A stretch of 34,274 nt of DNA, from assembly GCA_024405255.1 (NCBI GenBank), contig JAKSOY010000017.1, positions 1 through 34,274 on the forward strand, given 5' to 3'. Below the pieces are notes generated by a model, which made no database searches, was not told the origin of the DNA, and worked only from the letters and a program-made list of their open reading frames with translations. Below, one piece after another: positions 10,643-19,341 of this stretch (position 1 is the first letter of the stretch; the number at the start of each line of letters is the position of its first letter). Made by a program: the position numbers and the translations under genes. The DNA comes from Kiritimatiellia bacterium. Lineage in GTDB: Bacteria > Verrucomicrobiota > Kiritimatiellia > RFP12 > UBA1067.

Positions 10643-12022
10643 TTACGCCTTAGGCCGTTTATGCCACACCGAAAGCGCGCAGATGACGGACATCAACGCC
10701 ATGCCGATCCAGAAAATCGAAATGTAGTCGAGCGTGTAGCCATTGGCAAAGGTGTGCGAAATGAGCGCGGCCTTGCCGGTGGTGGCATCCTTCGTGATGA
10801 AATAGCCCGAGACGATGCTCTGCAGGCCGGCGCCGAAGTAGTTTCCGAGGCCCGCAATGCCCAGCGCCGCACCGGCCGCGATACGCGGCACCAGGTCGAC
10901 TGCCATCAGACCGCCGAGGAATGTCAGCAGAATGCCCACGGCGAGACCGAAGAACACCATGGCGGTCACATCGACCCAGAGATGCTGTCCCGGCACAAGC
11001 ATCATCAGGGAAAGTCCCGTCACGTTCATCAGACCGGCGATGAGCGCCAGTTCGTTGCGGCTGCCCTTGAAGAAACGGTCCGAAATGATGCCCGAGAGGA
11101 AGGACGACACAGCGCCCACGATCGAGTTGAGGGTGATGATCTGGGCCGCCGTCGTATTGGAATAGCCCTTCTTGACTTCAAGGAAGAAGATACCCCAGTC
11201 GATGATCGCATAGCGGCTCGCGGCGAAGAGGCCGCCCGAGATGGCGATCATCCACACGGCCCAGTTTGTCAGCGCGAGTTTCTGTCCTTTCTTCACATCG
11301 CCCGCCGCCGCCTTTTCGCCGGCATCCACGGGCTCGTGCTTCCACTCGGCGACGGGGGGAAGTCCCTCGCTCTCCGGGGAATCCTTGAAGAACAGCTGGA
11401 TGAGGCCGATGCCGAGGAACCCGCAGAATGCCGCGCCCCAGAACCCCGAACGCCAACCCCAGTCGGCACCGAAGGTCTTCGCCACATAGACCATCACAAC
11501 GCTGGTCAGCACGTAGGCGATGGCCTCGCCCAGGTTGTTCGAACAGCTCCAGATGCCATAGAAGGTACCGCGTTCCTTCTTGGCGAACCAGCGCGAGAGC
11601 GAGACGACGCAGCACGGGGCGCCCGTCGCCTGGGCGAAACCGTTCACAAACCAGACGACGATCAGCACCAGCGCGGGCATCTGGAAACCGACGAGCATAT
11701 TCGCAAATGCCGTCACGAAAAGGCCGAAGCCGATGAACCGCTTCACATTCGCGTGGTCCGCGAGGAAGCCGTTCAAGATCTTGCCAATCGCATAGGCCCA
11801 GAGCATCGCGGCGCCCACATAGCCGATCTCTTGGGCGGAGTAGACGCCCTGGTCGATCAACGTCTTCTTCGTGGCCGAAAACGCCAGACGGCACACGTAG
11901 AAAAGCGCATAGACGACGAGCATCGCCGCCACCTGGCGGTAGCGCAGAAAAGAATAGCGGCGGTCAAGGGCCTCGCCAATCAATGTGACCGGCTTTGAAG
12001 GAAGTGCAGAAAAGAATTTCAT
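10643..12022 (-). CDS. MFS transporter, organophosphate:phosphate antiporter (GlpT/UhpT) type
   Basis: A 459-residue inner-membrane carrier with about 12 helices and a central cytoplasmic loop (about 220-255). OPA-family features: an N-terminal RRYSFLRYRQ segment just before helix 1, FYVCRLAFSATKK in helix 1 and its end, and a D-x-x-G-like loop after helix 2 (GFLADH). This family exchanges sugar phosphates or glycerol 3-phosphate for inorganic phosphate. It leads a run with an exported esterase and a secreted glycerophosphodiesterase, so glycerol 3-phosphate is a reasonable but unproven substrate. The start at 12022 is only 7 bases after the -10 of a good promoter, with no Shine-Dalgarno, so the mRNA is probably leaderless. 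Confidence 0.88.
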   Translation of the reverse strand: MKFFSALPSKPVTLIGEALDRRYSFLRYRQVAAMLVVYALFYVCRLAFSATKKTLIDQGVYSAQEIGYVGAAMLWAYAIGKILNGFLADHANVKRFIGFGLFVTAFANMLVGFQMPALVLIVVWFVNGFAQATGAPCCVVSLSRWFAKKERGTFYGIWSCSNNLGEAIAYVLTSVVMVYVAKTFGADWGWRSGFWGAAFCGFLGIGLIQLFFKDSPESEGLPPVAEWKHEPVDAGEKAAAGDVKKGQKLALTNWAVWMIAISGGLFAASRYAIIDWGIFFLEVKKGYSNTTAAQIITLNSIVGAVSSFLSGIISDRFFKGSRNELALIAGLMNVTGLSLMMLVPGQHLWVDVTAMVFFGLAVGILLTFLGGLMAVDLVPRIAAGAALGIAGLGNYFGAGLQSIVSGYFITKDATTGKAALISHTFANGYTLDYISIFWIGMALMSVICALSVWHKRPKA

Positions 12023-12029
12023 GCCTATT

Positions 12030-12059
12030 ATTTTACCACAAATCCCCCCGCGCGGTCAA
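12030..12059 (-). promoter_or_regulatory. Promoter of the MFS gene, predicted leaderless
   Basis: On the minus strand TTGACC (12054-12059), 18 bases, TAAAAT (12030-12035) with TGG directly before the -10. The ATG follows 7 bases later. This is one of the best promoter matches in the window. It fills most of the 106-bp gap after pyrE. Confidence 0.7.
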
Positions 12060-12128
12060 AACATAGGTCAGCCCCGCCGTGACACGGGAAAAGCCCTTGC
12101 GCGCGATTCCTTTAGCCTTTCATTCGCC

Positions 12129-12740
12129 TCACGATCCCGGATGGACGGGATGGCCGCCGGCGGCGCAGAGAGGGCAGGCTGCCGGTTCCCACGTGGTGGG
12201 CTGGATCTGCACAAGCGAGAACATCGGGATGTTGCCGAACTTGACGGAACCCTTCGAACGGTCGACGAGCAACACGACCGCCGCGACTTCCGCGCCGGCA
12301 GCCTGTACGAGATCGATCGTCTCCTGCACGCGTCCGCCCTTCGTCACCACGTCTTCCGCCACGACATAGCGTTCACCCGGCTTCAGCGTGAAACGGCGCA
12401 TCGCCAGCTTCGTGATCGGCTTGCCCGTCGCGTCAAGGCCTTCGGCCTGGACCTTCTCGGCGAACACGCACTTCGTGTCGAGTGCGCGCGCGACCTCGTG
12501 TCCCACGAGAATCCCGCCCACCGCCGGCGAAATCACACCGTCGATCTTGCCGATGTCGCACGCCGCATTCATCTTCGCCACGACCTCGTCGCAGAGCTTC
12601 GCGGCGATGCGCGGGTAGCGCAGCACGTTCGCGCACTGGAAATAGCGGTCCGAGTGGAGCTTTGAACGCAGTTCGAAATGTCCGGACAACAGAGCGCCCG
12701 TTTCCTCAAAAATCTTCAGGATTTCTTCTTCAGTCATCAT
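12129..12740 (-). CDS. pyrE: Orotate phosphoribosyltransferase
   Basis: A 203-residue enzyme that joins orotate and PRPP to give orotidine monophosphate in pyrimidine synthesis. The PRPP-binding signature is VVAEDVVTKGG in the middle of the protein, and SPAVGGILVG provides the earlier substrate loop. A short C-terminal extension with a CPLC pair is seen in one subgroup of bacterial PyrE proteins. GAGGA lies about 8 bases before the first of two Met codons. It is the last gene of the long run beginning at the ferredoxin gene; its ribosome site lies inside the end of the preceding small gene. Confidence 0.94.
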   Translation of the reverse strand: MMTEEEILKIFEETGALLSGHFELRSKLHSDRYFQCANVLRYPRIAAKLCDEVVAKMNAACDIGKIDGVISPAVGGILVGHEVARALDTKCVFAEKVQAEGLDATGKPITKLAMRRFTLKPGERYVVAEDVVTKGGRVQETIDLVQAAGAEVAAVVLLVDRSKGSVKFGNIPMFSLVQIQPTTWEPAACPLCAAGGHPVHPGS

Positions 12741-12743
12741 TTT

Positions 12744-13259
12744 TCATTCCTCACTTTTAAGGTTACCGTTGTTAAAGCTCTCCTCGTCCGGCGTCTGCAG
12801 CGAAGCCGGCAAGGCCAGCAGACGTTCGCGCAGCTGGTTCGCCGCATCGACATCGACCGGCGGAGGCAGCTCCACATCCTCGGGCGGATGTGCCAGTGTC
12901 GGGGGGCGCAACGAAGCACGGGCCACCGACAATTCCGACGCGCGGGGGACGGCAAAAAAGCTCTTCGGCAGCGCCAGAGGTTCCGGCATGGGCGGCGTCT
13001 CGACTCGGTCCAACACACCGAGCGGGATCTCCGTACGCGCGCCTGATCCCTGGGCCCGCATCTGCCACGACATTCGGACCTTCTGCATCAGGGCCTGGTA
13101 TGTCGCCGCGTCGAACTCGACGAACGAAGCATACGGCACCGTCTGCGGCACCTCCACCGGACGGAAGAAAAGCGCCTTGCGCGGAATCTGCAGCGCCAGC
13201 ACGCAGGTAAACGCCACCACCGCCACCAAGGGCCAGCATGCATGCAAGAGTTGCCTCAT
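12744..13259 (-). CDS. Small membrane-anchored periplasmic protein after exbD (TonB-position protein)
   Basis: A 171-residue protein with one N-terminal membrane helix (about 7-24) and a periplasmic remainder that has a proline-rich tail (PPTLAHPP and ELPPPVDVD). I do not recognise a domain. It overlaps the exbD-like gene by 4 bases and occupies the position often held by TonB or a Tol partner. The single anchor plus proline-rich segment fits that, but the conserved TonB C-terminal domain is not visible and the protein ends in an acidic tail. It may transmit or receive force from the ExbB/ExbD-like complex; that is inference from position. Confidence 0.6.
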   Translation of the reverse strand: MRQLLHACWPLVAVVAFTCVLALQIPRKALFFRPVEVPQTVPYASFVEFDAATYQALMQKVRMSWQMRAQGSGARTEIPLGVLDRVETPPMPEPLALPKSFFAVPRASELSVARASLRPPTLAHPPEDVELPPPVDVDAANQLRERLLALPASLQTPDEESFNNGNLKSEE

Positions 13260-13738
13260 TCCCGCCGCTCCGCAATCTCCACGTGAACAACGCCCGCCTC
13301 GCGCGCCAACGCCGCCAGTTTCATCAGATCGCCTGACGGCACACGGACATCGGCCAGCAGGAGCAATGTGCCCTTGGTGTCCGCCGCCGCCCGTTCGCCC
13401 AGTCGTTCGCGAAACGCTTCGCGCGACGTCTCGTCCGCAAGCGAATAGCGCGCATCGTCGAAAAAGACAATCGTCTCACGCCCCGCCACGCCCTCGCGGA
13501 CAACGGGCATCACCACAGCCGCAAGCCCCGGTGCCACCGCCTCGCCCCCGGCGGACTTTGGCAGGTCGAACACCACGCCGGAAGCCGCCGCCAGACGTCC
13601 CTCCACGAGGGCGAATGTCGCCACAAGCAAGGCCAACGTAACCCAAGGCGCCGCCGCCGTCAAAGGATGCGCCCACTTGCAGCCGTGCCGCCAGATGCCT
13701 TCCGGACGCGACGGCGTCCATCCCCAAGACGTACTCAC
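13256..13738 (-). CDS. ExbD/TolR-like protein lacking the transmembrane aspartate
   Basis: A 160-residue protein with a cytoplasmic N-terminus, one membrane helix (about 29-47) and a periplasmic domain. The end of the protein, LLLLADVRVPSGDLMKLAALA then AGVVHVEI, matches the C-terminal ExbD/TolR pattern. The helix reads PWVTLALLVATFAL: aligned with E. coli ExbD (TPFIDVMLVLLIIF), the essential proton-carrying Asp25 is Thr34 here. Glu46 at the far end of the helix is the only acid nearby. It overlaps the exbB-like gene and the next gene by 4 bases each. The family placement is good; an ordinary proton-driven role is doubtful. Confidence 0.75.
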   Translation of the reverse strand: MSTSWGWTPSRPEGIWRHGCKWAHPLTAAAPWVTLALLVATFALVEGRLAAASGVVFDLPKSAGGEAVAPGLAAVVMPVVREGVAGRETIVFFDDARYSLADETSREAFRERLGERAAADTKGTLLLLADVRVPSGDLMKLAALAREAGVVHVEIAERRE

Positions 13739-14355
13739 GCCGGTTCCTCCCGAGGCGAATTCGCCAGCAAGGCCAGGATTTCGCTCGCCGCCGCCTCCAA
13801 ATCGACCACCAGACGTTCAAGCCGGATATGCAGCATGCCGTACATGACCTGCACGGACACGGCCACGACAAGACCTGCCGCCGCGGCGACAAGCGTCTGC
13901 ATCGTTCCCCCCAGCAGGTCGACGCGCGTCACCAGCGCTTCCGTGTTAAGCGCCAGCACCACACGCATCATCCCCAGGATCGTCCCGAGCAAGCCCAGCA
14001 ACGGAGCCGCCTGGGCGATGATCGCCAAGAGCGCAAGCCGTCGTTCCAGGCGGCTGACCTCCGCGCGTCCCGTCGTGTCGACGGTCTCGCGCAAAACGTG
14101 GACAGATCCCTCGCGATGCCGGATCGCCGCCGCCACGATACGCGCCACGGGCGCGGGCGTATCATCGCAGATCGCCAGCGCCTCGTCGGGATTTCCCTGG
14201 GTGAGCACATTCGCCACGCCCCGGATGAAATCCTGATAGTCGATTTGCGCCCGGCGCAGATTCAGCAAACGGCTGAAGAAGATGAAAACGCTTGCGGCCC
14301 CCAAAAGCGCCAACAGCCAGAAGACGGGTCCGCCCACCATCGTCCACACACTCAT
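13735..14355 (-). CDS. ExbB/TolQ/MotA-family membrane protein
   Basis: A 206-residue inner-membrane protein with three helices (about 8-28, 108-130 and 148-172) and a cytoplasmic loop between the first two, as in ExbB and TolQ. The family core AAPLLGLLGTILGMM is at 116-130. Thr125 keeps the position of E. coli Thr148, but the TM3 residues matching Glu176 and Thr181 are Gln153 and Ala158. Together with the missing Asp in the neighbouring ExbD-like protein this suggests changed or lost proton coupling. The ATG overlaps the TPR gene stop by 4 bases. Confidence 0.85.
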   Translation of the reverse strand: MSVWTMVGGPVFWLLALLGAASVFIFFSRLLNLRRAQIDYQDFIRGVANVLTQGNPDEALAICDDTPAPVARIVAAAIRHREGSVHVLRETVDTTGRAEVSRLERRLALLAIIAQAAPLLGLLGTILGMMRVVLALNTEALVTRVDLLGGTMQTLVAAAAGLVVAVSVQVMYGMLHIRLERLVVDLEAAASEILALLANSPREEPA

Positions 14356-16889
14356 TTCAATCCACCTTTCTCCTTCAACCGCGTAATCCGGCGCTTGGCC
14401 TCCTCCTTCGCCGGCAAACCCGCACGAACGAGATACGCGAGCATGCTCACCGCCTGCTCCAACTCGCCGCGCGATTCATAGTGGTCTGCCAGAATATACA
14501 CCGCCCGCGAGAAATACTGACGCGCCGACGCATCGTACCAGACACGTCGCGCCCCTTCGGCACCGGACGCATTCGCCTCGTCACCGTGCACGCCATTCCA
14601 ATAGGCCTGAACCACCTGCGTGTAGTAGACATCCGCCGCCTCGTCGAGGCGACGCAGTTTTTCAAGGGCACGGGCCATATTGTACGCGGCCGCGATGCGC
14701 TGAGACGGCGAGAATGCGTCGTCCTGCTGAATGGCGCGATAGGCATCGATGGCACTGCGATAGCGATTGGCGTCGCTTGCCCCCATCACGAAATAGCAGT
14801 TGGCGCGTGCCAGCACGGCCCGCCGCTGCAAGGCGTCCCCGCCTGCGGCGCGCGACGCACGTTCAAGGACGAGTTCGGCGTCTTCGAAGCGGCCCAATTC
14901 GCAGAGGGCCTCACCCTGCAGCACCAACGCCTCAGCCGCGTAGGCCGCTGTCTCGGGCATCTTATTCGTGGCACTGACCACGAGTGCCGCATTGGTCACG
15001 GCCCCCACGGCAAGTTCAAGCACCTTCTGGAAGTCCGGCAATTCAACGGCGCACCGCGCACCGCGCACAAACGCCTCAACCCGACGCGCCACAGGAACCT
15101 GGGCATTCCGCGCACACGACTCGAACCCGGCGATGGCCATCGGCCATTCACGCCGACCGGCATCGTAAGTCGCAAGCCACATCTGCAGATCCACCCGCAA
15201 CGGCGACTCGCTCAAACGGGCGAGCAGCGTCCGAGCCGCCACCGCCGCCTCGCGTTCACGGCCGTCGCCGTAGAGGCAAAGCGCCGACAGGAAATCCATC
15301 TCGTCCTTACGGTCGTTCCGCAACTTGCCCACCGCACCGAAATCGCTTTCCGCCTCGCGGAAACGATAGGCACGATACAGCGCGCGACCGCGTCCCGCCA
15401 GTGCGCGTGCGCGCTGTTCGGGCGTCAATTTCTCCAACGCCTTTTCATCCAGCAGCGAACTGAAAATGGCGATTGCGTCCTCGTTGTGTCCAAGGGATGC
15501 CTCAAGCGCGGCCAACCGCAGTCCCGCTTCAGCCCCCATCCCAGAATCCGACCGCCGCAACCGACGGTAGACCCGTGCAGCGGCGGCGGGCTGGTTGGAC
15601 CGCAACAAGGCATTCGCCTGGTGGAAGCCCGCCTCGACGCGCAGCGGACCGTTCGTCACCTGGGCGTAGACCGTCGCCGCTTCATCGAAGCGTCCGTCGG
15701 CCGCCAGTGCATCGGCCTGTTTGAAAACGCAGCGCGCGCGATCCGTTTCGTTGGATGCCACCTGGGCCGCCCGCGCAAAAAGTCCGACAGCCTCCGTCCG
15801 ACGGCCGAGGCGCAGAAACGCCCAGCCGCGACCCTCGAGCACATGTGCGTCAAGCGCGTGCCCCGGGAAGGACTGCAGCAGAACCTCATACTCGCGCGCC
15901 GCCGCCGCGTCATCGCCCACCGCGAGAAGTCCATCCGCCAAACGCAGTTGCGCGACGGCGCTTTCAGGCGCGTCAGGATCCTTCCGCACGAGTGCCGAAA
16001 TCTGCGTACACCCTTCGGCACGGCGCACGGGATCGGCAAACAGCATAAAGCCGTAGGTGAGTCCCGCCTGCCGAGCGAGCGACGGAACATGCGCACGGGT
16101 CACGGCATTCGACGCCACACGTACGGCGTCATTCGTCGCGCCGGACGCAAGAAGGCTTTCAGCGAGCGCACACGAAGCCAGCACATATGCGCGTTCATCG
16201 GTATTGGTACCGCCCGCAACGAGCGCCTGGCGGATCTTCTGCGCGTCATCCGGATTCCCGGTGCGCACGGCGAGTTCAGCCGCCAGCAAGCGCGCCGTAT
16301 CGCCGATGGGGCCGGGGAGTTCACGCGCACCTTCTTTCTTCAAAACCGCAAGAGCCCCGGTCGGATCGCCCAAGCGCGCCTTGGCCTGTGCCCATTCAAT
16401 CGCATTCTCGGCTCGTCCTGTCGGATCCTTGGCTAAAGCTTCGGCGGCACGGGCATAGGCGGCATCGGCGGCCGCGGCATTTCCGGCATCCGCCTCAAGC
16501 CGCGCAACGAGACGCCGCGACCGAACCACGTAGGATGTCGCCGTGAAAGGATCGGAGAGGAGCGTACGGGCGGCGTCCGACTGGCCTCCGCGCGCATTCG
16601 CCCAGGCGCGCCAATAGCGGAACCCCTCATCCTTCGCATCCGGCCATGCCTGCAGACGCGCCAGCATCTCGTCGATCAGACCTGCACCCGCAAGCGCCTC
16701 CAACTGGACGAGACGCGCGAGGTCGCGGGCATCGGGTGTTGCCGCCGAAGCTGCGGCGGATGCCGCGTGTTTGGCGGCGAGTTGCCACAAGCCGTCACCC
16801 AAGGCACGACGCGCGACGGACAAATCGTCCGTCGCCGCGCCGAGGGCCGTCGCCAAAAGCAACGCAAGAATGGAGACAAGGCACCTCAT
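14352..16889 (-). CDS. Exported tetratricopeptide-repeat protein
   Basis: An 845-residue protein with a signal peptide (MRCLVSILALLLATALGAA) and then an almost continuous array of helical TPR-like repeats, rich in Ala, Leu and Arg, with recurring A-x-x-x-Y/F-x-x-A patterns. TPR arrays are scaffolds for protein contacts, here in the periplasm. The open frame extends far upstream inside era, but Met at 16889 with ATGA overlap of the era stop gives a clear signal sequence. It is followed by the overlapping exbB-like, exbD-like and small anchored genes. I infer an envelope complex in which the TPR protein contacts the ExbB/ExbD-like machine. No enzymatic domain is seen. Confidence 0.82.
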   Translation of the reverse strand: MRCLVSILALLLATALGAATDDLSVARRALGDGLWQLAAKHAASAAASAATPDARDLARLVQLEALAGAGLIDEMLARLQAWPDAKDEGFRYWRAWANARGGQSDAARTLLSDPFTATSYVVRSRRLVARLEADAGNAAAADAAYARAAEALAKDPTGRAENAIEWAQAKARLGDPTGALAVLKKEGARELPGPIGDTARLLAAELAVRTGNPDDAQKIRQALVAGGTNTDERAYVLASCALAESLLASGATNDAVRVASNAVTRAHVPSLARQAGLTYGFMLFADPVRRAEGCTQISALVRKDPDAPESAVAQLRLADGLLAVGDDAAAAREYEVLLQSFPGHALDAHVLEGRGWAFLRLGRRTEAVGLFARAAQVASNETDRARCVFKQADALAADGRFDEAATVYAQVTNGPLRVEAGFHQANALLRSNQPAAAARVYRRLRRSDSGMGAEAGLRLAALEASLGHNEDAIAIFSSLLDEKALEKLTPEQRARALAGRGRALYRAYRFREAESDFGAVGKLRNDRKDEMDFLSALCLYGDGREREAAVAARTLLARLSESPLRVDLQMWLATYDAGRREWPMAIAGFESCARNAQVPVARRVEAFVRGARCAVELPDFQKVLELAVGAVTNAALVVSATNKMPETAAYAAEALVLQGEALCELGRFEDAELVLERASRAAGGDALQRRAVLARANCYFVMGASDANRYRSAIDAYRAIQQDDAFSPSQRIAAAYNMARALEKLRRLDEAADVYYTQVVQAYWNGVHGDEANASGAEGARRVWYDASARQYFSRAVYILADHYESRGELEQAVSMLAYLVRAGLPAKEEAKRRITRLKEKGGLK

Positions 16890-17890
16890 TGTTCGGCACC
16901 GAGATACCCCATCTCCGCAAGGATGCGGTTGTTCTTCATCCAGTTCGGCATGACCTTCACCCAGAGGTCCAGGCGGACCTTCAAGCCGAACATATCGGAA
17001 AGTTCCGGCTCGGCGCTCAGACGCACTTCCTTGAGGAGGCGTCCACCGGGACCGATCACAATTCCCTTCTGCGAGGGACGGTTCACATAGATCGTCACGG
17101 ACACATCCCAGACGTTCGTACGGCGGTCGTCGAGATCCGCCACCACCACGCCCACCTCGTGCGGCACTTCGTCCTCCAGACGCTGCAGCAGTTTCTCGCG
17201 GATCACGTCCGCAATCGCGAGCTTGCGCGGGTAGTCCGTCACGATATCCTCGGGGAAGAGGGCGGGGCCTTCCTCCGCCAGCGCGAAAAGCGCATCCTGC
17301 AGTTGATCGCAGCCGCCCTTCTTGATGCCGCACGCCGTCACCCAGACGGGTTCGCAGGGGCGCTGCTCCGTCGGGGCCGAATCCTTTTTCGCCTTCTCGG
17401 CCTGGAGTTTCCGCACATCCGCCTGAACCTCTTTCCAGAGGTCGCGGAACATCGACTCGTAGAACGGCGAACGGTCGCATTTGTTGAGTGCGAAGATGCA
17501 CTTTTCGGGTGCCTCCTTGGCGACACGACGCATCCATCCGTCGTCTTCCAACTGCGGCTCGTGCGCTGCGTCGAACACGACGAGCAGGATGTCCACGCCC
17601 GCGCTCGACGCGCGGGCCATGCCGTTGAGGAGACGTCCCAGAGGGCCCACGGCCTTGTGGAGGCCGGGCGTATCGAGCAGCACGAGCTGCCCGCGCGGCT
17701 CCTCCACGATCCCGCGGATCGTATTACGCGTTGTCTGCTCCACGGGGCTCACGATGGACACCTTCTCGCCCACGAGTCGATTCACGACCGTGGACTTTCC
17801 GGCGTTGGTGCGTCCCACGACACCGACCACCGCCGCCTTGCGGGCGGGAGCGGTCGGCTGCTGTACTTCTTCTGTCCGTTCTTCTGCCAT
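16886..17890 (-). CDS. era: GTPase Era
   Basis: A 334-residue GTPase that binds 16S rRNA and helps 30S assembly. G1 is GRTNAGKS (26-33), G3 DTPG, G4 NKCD, and the C-terminal KH domain has the VIGPGG loop. It is about 30 residues longer than E. coli Era; the extra length is a charged insertion (KLQAEKAKKDSAPTEQRP region) between G4 and G5 plus an N-terminal extension. It starts 16 bases after the vorA/C stop with no clear Shine-Dalgarno, so translation may depend on coupling. It overlaps the TPR gene by 4 bases. Confidence 0.94.
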   Translation of the reverse strand: MAEERTEEVQQPTAPARKAAVVGVVGRTNAGKSTVVNRLVGEKVSIVSPVEQTTRNTIRGIVEEPRGQLVLLDTPGLHKAVGPLGRLLNGMARASSAGVDILLVVFDAAHEPQLEDDGWMRRVAKEAPEKCIFALNKCDRSPFYESMFRDLWKEVQADVRKLQAEKAKKDSAPTEQRPCEPVWVTACGIKKGGCDQLQDALFALAEEGPALFPEDIVTDYPRKLAIADVIREKLLQRLEDEVPHEVGVVVADLDDRRTNVWDVSVTIYVNRPSQKGIVIGPGGRLLKEVRLSAEPELSDMFGLKVRLDLWVKVMPNWMKNNRILAEMGYLGAEQ

Positions 17891-17906
17891 AAGTCGAATG
17901 GAATGC

Positions 17907-19340
17907 TTACATGCGGGTTTCTGCCTGACGGAGGAGCTCGAGGTTCTTCACACCGAGTTCGGGCTTCTTCGCGAAGCTCGCCACAAGTGCCTGCTCAAGG
18001 TTTTCGTCCTTGAGGCCCGTGCAGCCGAGCTTGATCAGCGCGGCGAGCATCATCGTGTTCGCGGCCTTCGGCACGCCGAACTCCTCGGCCATCTTGATGG
18101 CCGGCCACGAGACGAGTTTCACGCCCTCGGGAGGCTGCACCGTCACGGGAACGGTGGCATCCACGATCACGACGCCGCCCTTCTTCACATCGCCCACGAA
18201 ACGTTCGTACGCGGGTTGGTTCATGCAAACGAGCACATCGGGGTGTTCCACCGTCGGCGAGCCGATCGGCGTACCGGAAACGACGACCGAGCAGTTCGCG
18301 CTGCCGCCGCGCTGTTCGGGTCCGTAGCTCGGGAACCACAGCGTGTGACGGCGTTCGAGACGCGCGGCCTCGGCGACCGTGAGACCGAGCGAAAGGATGC
18401 CCTGTCCGCCATAGCCCGCGAACTTGAAGCGGCGCTCGGGCACGGACGGCTCGTTCTCCGCCGGCGGAATGACCGTCTTCTCGGCGAAGAGTTCCGCACA
18501 GGTCTTCACCTGCGGCACGGGCTTCACCTGCAGGAACGGACTCTCGATCACGTGGCCCGTCTGCGCCGAGGTCTCGGTGTCCTTGAAGACATCGCGGAAC
18601 GTGCCGAGCGGGAATTCCTTTTCCATCTCGTTCATGCAGAAGCCGGCGGCCTTGAGCGGATCCATGCGGAAATTCGTGGGGCACGGTGCCAGGATTTCAA
18701 GCACGCAATAGCCCTTGTGTTCCTTTTGAAGTTCGAAGACGCGGCGAATGGCCTGCTTCGTCTGCAGAATGCGCTTCGTGTCGGCCACGCTCGTACGCGC
18801 GATGTAGACCGGCGCCTGCAGCTGGCCGAACACCTCGCACACATGCAGCGGGTGGCCAGTGAGAGAGGGATCGCGGCCAAACGGCGTCGTCGTGGTCTTT
18901 TCGCCTTCAAGCGTCGTAGGGGCCATCTGGCCGCCCGTCATGCCGTAAAGCGAGTTGTTGATGAAGATACAGGCGAAGTGCTCGCCGCGGGAAGCCGCCT
19001 GGAAGGCGTTGTTGAAGCCGATCGCGCCAAGGTCGCCATCGCCCTGGTAGGCGATCGTCACCGCATCGGGGCGCGCGCGGCAGGCACCGGTCGCCGCCGC
19101 GGAAGCGCGACCATGCGCAGCGGAGATGTGCGAGGCGTCCCAGTAGTAGTAGGTGAACACGCCGCAGCCGACGGGGTCGACGAAGATCGTCTGATCCTGC
19201 AGCCCCATCTCGGCGCAGCATTCGGCGATGAGCTTGTTGACAATGCCATGGCCGCACCCGGGACAATAATGGGTGACACGCGTATCCTTCCCGCTGCGCG
19301 GGAACTTCTGATACATGCCCTTCTGTTCAATGACTTTCAT
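17907..19340 (-). CDS. 2-oxoacid:ferredoxin oxidoreductase, fused beta (TPP) and gamma subunits
   Basis: A 477-residue fusion. Residues 1-255 are the thiamine-diphosphate-binding beta subunit, with CPGCGH (26-31) and QGDGD (99-103). Residues about 305-477 are the gamma subunit with GYGGQG (309-314). About 50 residues link them. The complex oxidises a 2-oxoacid plus CoA to acyl-CoA and CO2, reducing ferredoxin. With the alpha subunit and the ferredoxin upstream, this makes a full Vor/Kor-type enzyme; branched-chain 2-oxoacids or 2-oxoglutarate are the likely substrates and I cannot choose between them. The start is one base past the alpha subunit stop. Confidence 0.92.
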   Translation of the reverse strand: MKVIEQKGMYQKFPRSGKDTRVTHYCPGCGHGIVNKLIAECCAEMGLQDQTIFVDPVGCGVFTYYYWDASHISAAHGRASAAATGACRARPDAVTIAYQGDGDLGAIGFNNAFQAASRGEHFACIFINNSLYGMTGGQMAPTTLEGEKTTTTPFGRDPSLTGHPLHVCEVFGQLQAPVYIARTSVADTKRILQTKQAIRRVFELQKEHKGYCVLEILAPCPTNFRMDPLKAAGFCMNEMEKEFPLGTFRDVFKDTETSAQTGHVIESPFLQVKPVPQVKTCAELFAEKTVIPPAENEPSVPERRFKFAGYGGQGILSLGLTVAEAARLERRHTLWFPSYGPEQRGGSANCSVVVSGTPIGSPTVEHPDVLVCMNQPAYERFVGDVKKGGVVIVDATVPVTVQPPEGVKLVSWPAIKMAEEFGVPKAANTMMLAALIKLGCTGLKDENLEQALVASFAKKPELGVKNLELLRQAETRM

Positions 19341-19341
19341 C

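Noticed and set aside
9665..11998. 777-codon open frame on the plus strand
   Set aside because: Antisense to the esterase and MFS genes; Arg/His/Glu-rich composition typical of a shadow frame.
14292..16436. 714-codon open frame on the plus strand
   Set aside because: Antisense to the TPR gene, no domain and no ribosome site.
16890..17537. N-terminal extension of the TPR protein by 216 codons
   Set aside because: It lies wholly in era in another frame; the Met at 16889 starts a proper signal peptide and overlaps the era stop.
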